Below are positions 26,071 through 34,717 of a DNA stretch of 64,000 nucleotides, piece after piece; position 1 is the stretch's first letter, and each line of letters starts with the position of its first letter. The notes beneath the pieces are model-generated. The model made no database searches. It was not told the DNA's origin and worked only from the letters and a program-made list of their open reading frames with translations. The translations under genes and the position numbers were made by a program. The stretch spans positions 434,001-498,000 of the forward strand of contig NZ_QXTG01000001.1 of NCBI RefSeq assembly GCF_003581425.1, given 5' to 3'. Source of the stretch: Amnibacterium setariae. Its GTDB lineage: Bacteria; Actinomycetota; Actinomycetes; Actinomycetales; Microbacteriaceae.

Positions 26071-27244
26071 GAAGCCGACGCTGAACGGGCTCGCCGCCCG
26101 TGTGGCGGCGCAGTACGGCCCCGACGCCCGCATCCTCGACACCGAGGAGCACATCGTCGGCGGCATCGCCGGGATCTTCGGCCGACGGGTGATCGACGTG
26201 ACCGTCGAGCTGCCCGACCGGGCTGCGCCGGAGGGCGCGCACGAGTTCTCGATGCGCTCGCGCGTCGGGCTCGCCGCTCTGCTCGACGACGCGGACGCCG
26301 CCGATCTCGGCCCGGCGTCCGCGAGCGGGCCCGACCCGTGGGCGGCGCCGTCGGCCCCGCCGCAGCAGGTCTCGACGCAGGGCGGCGACTTCGCGTCCGT
26401 GCTCGACGCGCTCCGCATCGACGTCGAGCCGGGGGAGGCCGCCGGCGGCACGCCCGCCCGCCCGCTCCGCCGCCGCGAGGCGCAGCGGCCGCCCGCGGAG
26501 CCTCCGGTCACGCCGGCGGTCTTCACCGCCGTGCCGCAGCAGCGCCCCGCGCGGCCCGAGCGGGCGACGCGGCCCGCGATGCGCGCCGTCACGGCCTCCG
26601 TGCCCCTGAAGGCGATCGAGACCGCGCCGGTCCGCCGCCCCGTCGTCAGCCCGCCCGCCGCGGTCGTCCCGTCGCCGCCCGCGCCGCCGACGCCGCAGGA
26701 GATCGCGGCCGCTCAGCAGTTCGTGTGGGCGACGAGCACGCCGCGCTCCCGCATGGGCCGCACGACCCCGGGGGCGCCGCCGCCCCAGCGCACCCGCGCC
26801 GGCGACCTGCTGCTGCTCGTCGGGCTCGGCGACGACCCGATGCGCGTGGCCAAGGCGCTGCGCGACCGGATGCAGAAGGGCTACGTCTGCGACGGCGGCA
26901 CGATCGAGGGCAACACGCGGCGCCGGGTCGACGACCGGCGCGGCGCGGTCGCCGCCCGCGCCTACGGCGTCCGCAGCGACCAGCCGGTCATCGTCGCCTA
27001 CGGCGTGCCGCGGGGGCCGATGCAGGACGAGGAGCTCGACGGGCTGCTCTCCATCGACAGCGACCAGGCCTGGCTCGTGGTCGACGCCGCGTGCGAGCCC
27101 GAGGAGACCCTCGAGTGGACCGGCCGCCTGCGCGGTCGCCTGCAGGTCGACGCGGTCGCGAGCCTCCGCGCCCAGCGCGGCGTGCGCCACGAGGCGCTCG
27201 AGGTCATCGGGCTGCCCGAGGCGTACCGGGAGCTCGCCGGCTGA
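26045..27244 (+). CDS. Degenerate FlhF-like protein without a GTPase P-loop
   Basis: A 399-residue protein in the place where flhF usually follows flhA. Its N-terminus (about 2-55) resembles FlhF: RFRLEKPTLNGLAARVAAQY, GPDARILDTEEHIVGGIAG, then FGRRVIDVTVELP. A Pro/Ala-rich linker (about 85-240) leads to a C-terminal domain laid out like the SRP-GTPase fold, but the nucleotide-binding loop reads VGLGDDPMRVAKAL, with no GKT, and no TKLD motif follows. I infer a pseudo-GTPase that may keep a scaffolding or counting role. Start GTG 26045, with TTGGAG before it; TTG 26033 is an alternative. Confidence 0.65.
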   Translation: MPSIRFRLEKPTLNGLAARVAAQYGPDARILDTEEHIVGGIAGIFGRRVIDVTVELPDRAAPEGAHEFSMRSRVGLAALLDDADAADLGPASASGPDPWAAPSAPPQQVSTQGGDFASVLDALRIDVEPGEAAGGTPARPLRRREAQRPPAEPPVTPAVFTAVPQQRPARPERATRPAMRAVTASVPLKAIETAPVRRPVVSPPAAVVPSPPAPPTPQEIAAAQQFVWATSTPRSRMGRTTPGAPPPQRTRAGDLLLLVGLGDDPMRVAKALRDRMQKGYVCDGGTIEGNTRRRVDDRRGAVAARAYGVRSDQPVIVAYGVPRGPMQDEELDGLLSIDSDQAWLVVDAACEPEETLEWTGRLRGRLQVDAVASLRAQRGVRHEALEVIGLPEAYRELAG

Positions 27245-27257
27245 CCCGCCCGCCGAC

Positions 27258-27310
27258 TCCGTTCTGAAGGAGTTCCCGCGGCTCGCGCGCAGGAACTCCT
27301 TCAAAACGGA
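27258..27310. repeat. Palindromic repeat type 1, copy b
   Basis: Arms TCCGTTCTGAAGGAGTTCC (27258-27276) and its near-exact reverse complement (27292-27310, one mismatch) around a GC-rich centre. It shares the arm with 13195-13247 and, as there, follows the stop codon of a flagellar gene (14 bases after 27244). It separates the flhA unit from csrA. Confidence 0.85.
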
Positions 27311-27336
27311 ACAGCGGCGCTGGCTAGGCTGGCGCG

Positions 27337-27687
27337 ATGCTGGTGCTCACGCGGAAGAAGGGTGAGCGCGTCATGATCGGGGACGACATCGTCGTCACCG
27401 TCATCGACGTCCGCGGGGACAGCGTCCGGATCGGCTTCGACGCCCCTCGCGGCGTCAGCATCCAGCGCGCCGAGGTCGTGAACGCGGTCCGCGAGGCGAA
27501 CACCGGCGCCGCCGCGTCCGCCGCGCAGGGCGCCGACCTCCTCGTCGGCCTGCTCAACCGCGCGCGCAAGCCGGAGGCCGCGCCGCAGGCGCCCTCGGCT
27601 CCGGAGGCGGCGGCGCCGACGACGCCGCCCGCCCCGCGCTCGCCCGGCGCCGCGCCGAAGCCGACGCCGCCCCGGCCGCGGGGCTGA
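27337..27687 (+). CDS. csrA: Carbon storage regulator CsrA with long C-terminal tail
   Basis: RNA-binding post-transcriptional regulator that binds GGA motifs in leaders. The core (1-62) is textbook: MLVLTRKKGERVMIGDDIVV, VRIGFDAPRGVSIQRAEV. The remaining 54 residues (Pro/Ala/Lys-rich) are unusual, since CsrA is normally 60-75 residues. A TAGGCT box lies at 27325-27330, six bases before the ATG, and there is no ribosome site, so the mRNA may be leaderless. In Bacillus CsrA represses flagellin translation and is held by FliW, which I do not find here. Confidence 0.95.
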   Translation: MLVLTRKKGERVMIGDDIVVTVIDVRGDSVRIGFDAPRGVSIQRAEVVNAVREANTGAAASAAQGADLLVGLLNRARKPEAAPQAPSAPEAAAPTTPPAPRSPGAAPKPTPPRPRG

Positions 27688-27693
27688 GCCGGC

Positions 27694-28998
27694 CTACCGC
27701 TCCGGGAGCGGCCCGCCCCGCTCGTCGACGAGCTGCAGCAGGCGCCGCACCACGCGGTCGCCGCTGTCGCGGATTCCGTCGTGCTCCCACTCGTTCGTGA
27801 CCCAGCGCTGCACGTTCCCGACCTGCTCCGCGGTCGCGGTCGACAGCCCCGCGTCGACGTAGAGGTCGTCGAAGTAGACGACGGCCGCCACCGGCACCTC
27901 GTTCGCCGCCAGCCGCTCGCGGTCGAACAGCGGGCCCCACGCGGTGCGCCGCGCGAGCGCGTCCACCGCGGGGGCGAACGGGCGCAGCAGCCGGATCTCG
28001 TCGAACATCCAGCGCCGCATCATCTCCCCCGTGAACCGGAGCGGACGCGCGTCCGACGTAAACTCGGGGTGCCGCGCGTGCTCCGCGTCGGCGGCCCACG
28101 CCGTCGCACCCGAGTCCGGGTCGCCGTAGATGGACTCCTGCAGCGCCGCCCACAGCGGGTCGCCCGCGAACGCCGTCCGCGCCTGCACCTCGGCGAGGAA
28201 CCCGTCCGACAGGCCGTCGCCCGAGCCCGTGAACGCCTCGTCGACGAGCCAGTGCACGTCCTCGAAGCCGTGCTTCATGCCGAAGCCGGACCCGAGGAGC
28301 TGGAGGCGGTCCACCGTGAACCGGTCGCCGTCGGGCAGCCGGACGTCCTCCGCCGCCAGCAGGTCGGCGATGCGGCCGATCGTCGCGGCGTCGCCCGGGT
28401 AGCGGCGCTCGTACTCGCGGTTCTTCGCCAGGGCCCGCGGATAGGTGCGCCGGTACACCTCGGCCGCGGACGGCGTCAGGGAGCCGAGGCCCCCGGTGAC
28501 GAGGCAGGCGGTCAGCGCCTCCGGCGCGAGCGACAGGTAGGTGAGGGTGAGCCATCCGCCGTAGCTCTGCCCGATCGTCGCCCAGCGCCGCCCGTCGAAG
28601 TCCGTCGCCCGGAGGTGCTCGGCGTCGCGCACGATCGAGTCGGCGCGGAACCGCGCGAGGAACTCCGCGCCCGCCTCCCCGTCGGGGAACGCGGCGATCC
28701 GCCGTGCGTCGACCCGGCTGCTGCGCCCGGTGCCCCGCTGGTCCATGAGCACGAGCCGGTAGCGCTCGAGCAGCGCGCCGATCCAGCCGTCCGCGCCGTC
28801 GGGCCGCGGTGCCTTGCCGCCCGGGCCGCCCTGCAGGAAGAGCATGAGGGGCAGGTCGTCGTGCCGCCGGTGCGCCGCGACGACCTCGCGGGCGAACAGC
28901 GTCAGCGTCTCCGGGCCGGGCGCGTCCCAGTCGAGGGGGACCTCCACCTCGTGCTCGCGCACGTGCAGCCCGGGGATCGTGTACTCGGCGGTGATCAC
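27694..28998 (-). CDS. Alpha/beta hydrolase, proline iminopeptidase-like (S33)
   Basis: A 434-residue cytoplasmic hydrolase. Oxyanion region LQGGPGG at about 55-61, the DQRGTGRSS segment at 86-94 and nucleophile Ser145 in GQSYGG all fit the S33 proline iminopeptidase family, and a candidate catalytic His lies in NEWEHDGI near the end. Those enzymes remove N-terminal proline from peptides, so a similar activity is likely. The frame stays open through an upstream repeat, but GTG 28998 has GGGAGG eight bases before it. It converges with csrA, seven bases away. Confidence 0.87.
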   Translation of the reverse strand: MITAEYTIPGLHVREHEVEVPLDWDAPGPETLTLFAREVVAAHRRHDDLPLMLFLQGGPGGKAPRPDGADGWIGALLERYRLVLMDQRGTGRSSRVDARRIAAFPDGEAGAEFLARFRADSIVRDAEHLRATDFDGRRWATIGQSYGGWLTLTYLSLAPEALTACLVTGGLGSLTPSAAEVYRRTYPRALAKNREYERRYPGDAATIGRIADLLAAEDVRLPDGDRFTVDRLQLLGSGFGMKHGFEDVHWLVDEAFTGSGDGLSDGFLAEVQARTAFAGDPLWAALQESIYGDPDSGATAWAADAEHARHPEFTSDARPLRFTGEMMRRWMFDEIRLLRPFAPAVDALARRTAWGPLFDRERLAANEVPVAAVVYFDDLYVDAGLSTATAEQVGNVQRWVTNEWEHDGIRDSGDRVVRRLLQLVDERGGPLPER

Positions 28999-29068
28999 GC
29001 CTCCATCCTCCCGGCCGCGCCCCCGGCCTTCCTCCGCCGGCCCCGCTGCCGTCTCCCGCCGGCCGTTC

Positions 29069-29109
29069 CCGCTGGTCGAGGTGCGAGCGCAGCGAGCCTC
29101 GAGACCACC
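29069..29109 (+). repeat. Dispersed 41-base repeat, copy 3
   Basis: Identical to the copy at 19778-19818 over 41 bases. It lies between the divergently transcribed hydrolase and MFS genes, so it could influence either promoter, or be neutral. Confidence 0.85.
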
Positions 29110-29134
29110 CCCGCCCGTGCGCCAGGATGACACC

Positions 29135-30568
29135 GTGAGCAGCGCGGCGGGCGTCGGAGCGCGCGGCGCGATCGGCGTCGTCGGCGTCCTCGCGGTGGTC
29201 GAGCTCGCATCCGGCGTGCTGCAGGGCTACTACGTCCCCCAGCTCACCGACATCGCGCGGGCGCTGCGGATCCCGGACGCCGACGTGAACTGGCTGGAGG
29301 GCGGCCAGCTCGCGCTGTCGGTCGTCGCCGTGCCGATCCTCGCGAAGCTCGGCGACCTGCTCGGGCACCGCCGCGTGCTGCTCGCCGCGCTCGCCGGCAC
29401 CGCCCTCGCCTCGCTCGGGCTCGCCTTCGCGACCGCCTCCTTCCCCCTCTTCCTCGCCCTCTGGGCGGTCCAGGGCCTGTACACGGCGTGGCTGCCGCTC
29501 GAGGTCGCGCTGATCGCCCACCGCGCGCGGACCCGCCCCGACCCGCAGGCGACGACCCGCGCCGGAGCCGGCGTCGTCGTCGCGGCCCTCGAGGCCGGCG
29601 CGATCGCCGGGGCGCTCGCGGGCGGCTCGGCGCAGGCCCTGCTCGGCTCGCTGCGTGCCGCCCTCCTCGTGCCCGGCGTGCTCGTGGCGGTGGCGTTCCT
29701 CGCGGTGCTGATCGGCGTGCGGGAGGTGCCGGACCGGGCGCCGGGCCGGCTCGACGCGCGCGGCGCGGTGCTGCTCGGGGTGGCGCTCGCCGTGCTGACC
29801 GGGGCCCTCGGCCTCCTGCGCCTCCAGCCGGGCTCGGCGATCGGCTGGGCGATCCTGCTGCCCGGCCTGGCGCTCGTCGCCGTGTTCGTGCTGGTCGAGC
29901 GGCGGACGCCCGACCCGCTCGTCGACATGCGCGTGCTCGCCCGACCCGCGGTCTGGCCCGTCCAGCTCGCGGCCCTGCTGTTCGGCGTCAGCGTGCTCGG
30001 CGCGCAGGGGCCGCTGTCCACGTTCGTCCGCACCGACCCGGCCCGGGTCGGCTACGGGCTCGGCCTGGGCTCCGGGATGCTGTCGGTCGTCATCGGCGTC
30101 TACGTGCTGTCGCTGCTCGTCGGTGCGCTCCTGCTCGGCCCCGTCTCCCGACGCACGGGGACGCGCGCCACGCTGGTCGCCGGCTCCGCGGTCGTCGGCG
30201 TCGGCTACCTCGCGCTCATCCCGCTGCACGCGACGCTCGGGCAGGTGATCGGCGCGATGGCGGTCGCCGGGCTCGGCTCGGGCGCCCTCGTCGCCGCGCT
30301 GCCCGCTGCGGCCGCCGCGGTCGCGCCGATCGGGCGGACCGCGGTCGCGACCGGGCTCACGAACACGGGCAAGAGCCTCGGCGGCGCCTTCGCCTCGTGC
30401 GCGTTCGCCGTCGCGCTCGCCACGGGCGCGCCCGCGGGCGGCACCGCGGGCAGCTACGGCGGCTACCTCACGACGTGGGCGATCTGCGGCGGTACCGCCG
30501 TCGTGGGCGCGCTCGTGCTGCTCGTCGTGCCCGCCGCCGCGTTCCCGCGCCGGGCGGTGACCGCGTGA
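29135..30568 (+). CDS. MFS transporter, DHA2-like
   Basis: A 477-residue permease with about 12-14 hydrophobic helices. The motif KLGDLLGHRRVLL after helix 2 and the segment RTPDPLVDMRVLARP between the halves are features of drug:proton antiporters of the DHA2 (EmrB/QacA) type. The substrate cannot be inferred. GTG start with AGGATGA in front. Its stop overlaps the GTG of the M20 peptidase gene, so the two are co-transcribed. Confidence 0.85.
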   Translation: MSSAAGVGARGAIGVVGVLAVVELASGVLQGYYVPQLTDIARALRIPDADVNWLEGGQLALSVVAVPILAKLGDLLGHRRVLLAALAGTALASLGLAFATASFPLFLALWAVQGLYTAWLPLEVALIAHRARTRPDPQATTRAGAGVVVAALEAGAIAGALAGGSAQALLGSLRAALLVPGVLVAVAFLAVLIGVREVPDRAPGRLDARGAVLLGVALAVLTGALGLLRLQPGSAIGWAILLPGLALVAVFVLVERRTPDPLVDMRVLARPAVWPVQLAALLFGVSVLGAQGPLSTFVRTDPARVGYGLGLGSGMLSVVIGVYVLSLLVGALLLGPVSRRTGTRATLVAGSAVVGVGYLALIPLHATLGQVIGAMAVAGLGSGALVAALPAAAAAVAPIGRTAVATGLTNTGKSLGGAFASCAFAVALATGAPAGGTAGSYGGYLTTWAICGGTAVVGALVLLVVPAAAFPRRAVTA

Positions 30569-31860
30569 CGCCCGCGGAGCGCCTCGCCGCGCTGGTCCGC
30601 ATCCCCACCGTCTCCGACCCGGCGGTCCGCGACGAGGCGGCGTTCGCCGCCTTCCGCGAGCGCCTCGGCGAGCTGTACCCCCTGGTGCACGAGCGGCTCG
30701 AGCGACGGGTCGTCGACGGCGGCACCCTGCACCTCGTGTGGCGCGGCGGCCCCGCCGCGCCGATCGTGCTGCTCGCGCACCACGACGTCGTGCCGGTCAC
30801 GGACCAGCCGTGGCGGGAGGACCCGTTCGGCGGCCGCGTCGAGGGCGGCGTGCTGCACGGCCGCGGGGCGCTCGACGACAAGGGGCCGCTCGTCGCCGTC
30901 CTCGAGGCCGTCGAGCGGCTGCTCGCGGAGGGCGTCGTCCCCGCCGGCGACGTGCACGTCGTCTCCGGGCACGACGAGGAGGTGCGGGGCGGCGGCGCCC
31001 GCGCCGTGGCGGCGGCGCTGGCGGCGGAGGGCGTCCGGCCGCTGCTCGTGCTCGACGAGGGCGGCGCCGTCGTCGAGGGCGTGGTGCCGGGCGTCCGCGG
31101 TCCGCTCGCGATGATCGGGCTCGGCGAGAAGGGCGTCGCGACCGTGCGCCTCACGACGCGCTCGGCGGGCGGGCACGCCTCCGTGCCGCCGCGCGGGCAG
31201 GCGACGGTGCGCCTCGCGCGGGCGCTGACCCGCATCGAGGCGCGGCCCTTCCCCGCGCGCACGAACCCCGCCGTGGCCGCGATGGCCGCGGCGCTGCGGC
31301 CGCGCCTGCGCCGCCCGGTCGCCGCGGTCCTCGGCGCCCGCGCCGCCGCCCCGGCGCTCGGGCCGCTGCTCGGCCTGCTCGGGGGCGTGCCGGGCGCGCT
31401 CGTGCGCACCACCGTCGCGGTCACGCGCCTCGCCGCCGGCACCGCGACCAACGTGCTGGCGGCCGAGGCGACCGCCGTGCTGAACGTCCGCATCGCGCCG
31501 GGCGACGACCTCGAGGGCGTCACCGAGCGGCTCGCCCGCGTGATCGGCGACCCCTCCGTGACGGTCGAGGCGGAGGGGGAGGACCCGTCCCCGCTGTCCC
31601 GCGCCGCCGGCCCCGCCTGGGACCGGATGACCGCGGCGCTCGCCGCCTCCCACCCCGAGGCGCTGCCCGTGCCCTACGTGATGGTGCAGGCGAGCGACGC
31701 GCGCCACTTCACGGGTCTCGGGGGCGACGTCTACCGCTTCATGCCGTTCGCGATCACCGCGGAGGAGCTCGCGGCGATCCACGGGGCCGACGAACGGGTC
31801 CGGATCGCCGCCCTCGACGCGGCGATCGCCTTCCACCGCGCCCTGCTCGCCGAGGGGTGA
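30565..31860 (+). CDS. M20 family metallopeptidase
   Basis: A 431-residue dinuclear zinc peptidase or deacylase of the M20 family. Metal ligands are visible: VLLAHHDVVPV (about 64-74), GRGALDDKGPL with the bridging Asp, HDEEVRGGG with the catalytic Glu pair, and a late SDARHF His. The dimerisation domain lies in the middle (about 190-330). The family includes carboxypeptidase PM20D1-like and acylase enzymes; the substrate is not known. Coupled to the preceding MFS gene. Confidence 0.88.
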   Translation: MTPAERLAALVRIPTVSDPAVRDEAAFAAFRERLGELYPLVHERLERRVVDGGTLHLVWRGGPAAPIVLLAHHDVVPVTDQPWREDPFGGRVEGGVLHGRGALDDKGPLVAVLEAVERLLAEGVVPAGDVHVVSGHDEEVRGGGARAVAAALAAEGVRPLLVLDEGGAVVEGVVPGVRGPLAMIGLGEKGVATVRLTTRSAGGHASVPPRGQATVRLARALTRIEARPFPARTNPAVAAMAAALRPRLRRPVAAVLGARAAAPALGPLLGLLGGVPGALVRTTVAVTRLAAGTATNVLAAEATAVLNVRIAPGDDLEGVTERLARVIGDPSVTVEAEGEDPSPLSRAAGPAWDRMTAALAASHPEALPVPYVMVQASDARHFTGLGGDVYRFMPFAITAEELAAIHGADERVRIAALDAAIAFHRALLAEG

Positions 31861-31986
31861 CCCCTGGTCTGGGGCGCCTCCCTTTGGGTGTTCCGGCGCG
31901 TGGAGGCCGTTTCCTAGCCTGAAGCACCCGGGCGGGCCATGCCTCCCGGGCGACGCCGCGGGGCGTCGGCAGGGAAGGAGCAGGCG

Positions 31987-33510
31987 ATGTCGATCATCAC
32001 ACCGAACGGCGCGAACGTCTTCGGCGCGCCCTTCGTCGAGATCCTCGAGTACCCGATCGATCGCGAGGCGGCGGTGTCCGTCTCGGCGAACCTCTGCCGC
32101 CGGCACCGGCTGCTCCCGATCGGGCGCGAGGGCGGCACGCTCATCGTCGCGATGGCGGACCCGAACGACATCCTCGCCCTCGACGACGTCTCGGCCGCGA
32201 CGCGCATGCGCATCCGCCCGGTCCTCGTCGACGCGAAGGACCTCGCCACCGCGATCGACCGCTACCACCGCGCCGACGACGAGCTCACCGACCTGTCCAA
32301 CGCGCTCCAGGACCAGAGCGAGGTCACGAGCGTCGACGACGACGCCGCCGAGGAGGACGACGCGCCCATCGTGCGCTTCGTGAACCTGCTCATCTCGCAG
32401 GCGATCCAGGACCGGGCCTCGGACATCCACATCGAGCCGGGGGAGAGCCAGCTCCGCGTGCGCTACCGCATCGACGGCGTGCTCAAGGAGACGCAGTCGG
32501 TCGCGACCGCGATCCAGAACGGCGTCATCTCGCGCCTCAAGATCATGGCGGAGCTCGACATCTCCGAGCGCCGCAAGCCGCAGGACGGCCGCATCTCGGT
32601 GATGCACCAGGGCCGCAAGATCGACCTCCGCGTCGCGACGCTGCCCACCGTCTACGGCGAGAAGATCGTCATGCGGATCCTGGACTCGTCCGGCTCGGCG
32701 AAGAACATCGCGGACCTCAACATGATGGGCCGCAACTTCGAGGCGTTCAAGAACGCCTACTCGCGCCCGAACGGCATGATCCTCGTCACCGGCCCGACCG
32801 GTTCCGGCAAGTCGACGACGCTCTACACCGCGATCCAGGAGGTCGCGAAGCCGACCGTCAACGTGATCACGGTCGAGGACCCGGTCGAGTACCGGATGGC
32901 GGGCATCAACCAGGTGCAGATCAACGCGAAGGCCGGCCTGACGTTCGCCTCCGCGCTCCGCTCGATCCTCCGCTCCGACCCCGACGTCGTGCTCATCGGC
33001 GAGATCCGCGACCACGAGACCGCGCAGATCGCCGTCGAGGCCGCCCTCACCGGCCACCTCGTCATGTCGACCCTGCACACGAACGACGCCCCGTCCGCCG
33101 TGACGCGCCTCGTCGAGATGGGCATCGAGCCCTACCTCGTCGCGTCGGCGCTCGTCGGCGTCGTCGCGCAGCGGCTCGCGCGCCGGCTCTGCGACAAGTG
33201 CAAGCAGCCCACCACGTACGACGAGGACTACCTCGCCCGCATCGGCCTCCTCATCGAGGAGGACGAGGAGGTGTACGTGCCCGTCGGCTGCTCGCACTGC
33301 GCGAACACCGGCTACCGCGGCCGCATCGCGATCCACGAGGTGATGTCCGTCAGCGAGGAGATCGAGCGGCTCACCGTCGCCCGCTCCGGCGCGAGCGAGA
33401 TCAGCCGCGCCGCCGTCAAGGAGGGCATGGTCTCGCTCCGCATGGACGGCTGGAACAAGGTCGCCTCCGGCCTCACCTCGATCGAAGAAGTCCTCCGCGT
33501 CGCCGTCTAG
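31987..33510 (+). CDS. pilB: Type IV pilus extension ATPase PilB
   Basis: Cytoplasmic hexameric ATPase that powers pilus extension. The 507-residue protein has the N-terminal GspE/PilB domain, Walker A GPTGSGKST at 269-277, Asp and His boxes, and the zinc-binding tetracysteine typical of PilB with C402, C405, C435 and C438. The tetracysteine separates it from PilT. ATG with AAGGAG in front; the frame is open 48 bases further upstream. First gene of the pilus locus, with a possible TAGCCT -10 box at 31915-31920. Confidence 0.94.
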   Translation: MSIITPNGANVFGAPFVEILEYPIDREAAVSVSANLCRRHRLLPIGREGGTLIVAMADPNDILALDDVSAATRMRIRPVLVDAKDLATAIDRYHRADDELTDLSNALQDQSEVTSVDDDAAEEDDAPIVRFVNLLISQAIQDRASDIHIEPGESQLRVRYRIDGVLKETQSVATAIQNGVISRLKIMAELDISERRKPQDGRISVMHQGRKIDLRVATLPTVYGEKIVMRILDSSGSAKNIADLNMMGRNFEAFKNAYSRPNGMILVTGPTGSGKSTTLYTAIQEVAKPTVNVITVEDPVEYRMAGINQVQINAKAGLTFASALRSILRSDPDVVLIGEIRDHETAQIAVEAALTGHLVMSTLHTNDAPSAVTRLVEMGIEPYLVASALVGVVAQRLARRLCDKCKQPTTYDEDYLARIGLLIEEDEEVYVPVGCSHCANTGYRGRIAIHEVMSVSEEIERLTVARSGASEISRAAVKEGMVSLRMDGWNKVASGLTSIEEVLRVAV

Positions 33511-33550
33511 CGACCCGGCCACCGCTCCACCCGAACCGACTGGATCCCTG

Positions 33551-34717
33551 TTGAACGCCACCGCCACCGCTGACCCGATCAGCCTGCTCAACCGCGCGCT
33601 CGCCTTCGTGGTCGAGCACGGCGGCTCCGACCTGCACATCGCCGCCGGCCGCACGCCCGCCGTGCGGCTCCGCGGCGAGCTGCACCCCGTCGACGCCGTC
33701 GGCGTCTGGGACCACGACGACGTCGAGCGCATCCTGTCCGCCTCGATGACGGAGAAGCAGCGGGCGACCTTCGTGGAGGAGCTCGAGCTCGACTTCGCCT
33801 ACACGCTCTCCGCCGAGAGCCGCTTCCGCGTGAACGTCTACCAGCAGCGCGAGCACTGGGGCGCGGCCTTCCGGCTCATCCCGACCGAGATCAAGACCCT
33901 CGAGCAGCTCGGCCTGCCGGAGTCGATCGGCGGCTTCGCCGACCTGCCCCGCGGGCTCGTGCTCGTCACCGGCCCCACCGGCTCCGGCAAGTCGACGACC
34001 CTCGCGGCGCTGATCGACCGCGCGAACGAGACCCGCGCGGACCACATCATGACGATCGAGGACCCGATCGAGTTCGTGCACCAGAGCAAGCGGTCGCTCG
34101 TGAACCAGCGCGAGGTCGGCGCGGACACGCAGAGCTTCGAGTCCGCCCTCAAGCACGTCCTCCGCCAGGACCCGGACATCATCCTGCTCGGCGAGCTCCG
34201 CGACCTCGAGTCGATCTCGGTCGCGCTGACCGCCGCCGAGACCGGCCACCTCGTGTTCGCGACCCTGCACACCTCCGACGCGCCGCAGTCGATCGACCGC
34301 ATCGTCGACGTGTTCCCCGCCTTCCAGCAGCAGCAGGTGCGCATGCAGCTGTCGCTCGTGCTGCAGGGCGTGGTCTGCCAGACCCTCGTCCCGACCGCGG
34401 ACGGCAAGGGCCGCACGGTCGCCGTCGAGGTCCTGAAGATCACGCCGGCCGTCGGCAACCTGATCCGCGGCGCGAAGACGAGCCAGATCGTCACCGCGAT
34501 GCAGACCGGCTCGAACCTCGGCATGCAGACGATGGACCAGCACCTCGCGGCGCTCGTCTCCGACGGCACCATCACCATGGAGGCCGCCGAGGGCAAGGCG
34601 CACGACGTCGAGACGATGCGCCAGCTCGTCACCACCCCGCGCTTCCAGCAGACCAACGACTTCTTCGGGATGGGCTCCATGGGCGCGGCGAACTCGTCGA
34701 TGGGCATGGTGCGCTGA
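33551..34717 (+). CDS. pilT: Type IV pilus retraction ATPase PilT
   Basis: Retraction motor. The 388-residue protein has the PAS-like N-terminal domain with GGSDLHIAAGR, Walker A GPTGSGKS at 141-148, Asp box TIEDPIEF, Walker B DIILLGELRDLE and His box GHLVFATLHTSDAPQ; no tetracysteine, as expected. A Met/Ser tail closes it. Starts with TTG, 40 bases after pilB, and its stop overlaps the pilC ATG. A retractable pilus suggests twitching or DNA uptake as possible functions (inference). Confidence 0.94.
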   Translation: MNATATADPISLLNRALAFVVEHGGSDLHIAAGRTPAVRLRGELHPVDAVGVWDHDDVERILSASMTEKQRATFVEELELDFAYTLSAESRFRVNVYQQREHWGAAFRLIPTEIKTLEQLGLPESIGGFADLPRGLVLVTGPTGSGKSTTLAALIDRANETRADHIMTIEDPIEFVHQSKRSLVNQREVGADTQSFESALKHVLRQDPDIILLGELRDLESISVALTAAETGHLVFATLHTSDAPQSIDRIVDVFPAFQQQQVRMQLSLVLQGVVCQTLVPTADGKGRTVAVEVLKITPAVGNLIRGAKTSQIVTAMQTGSNLGMQTMDQHLAALVSDGTITMEAAEGKAHDVETMRQLVTTPRFQQTNDFFGMGSMGAANSSMGMVR

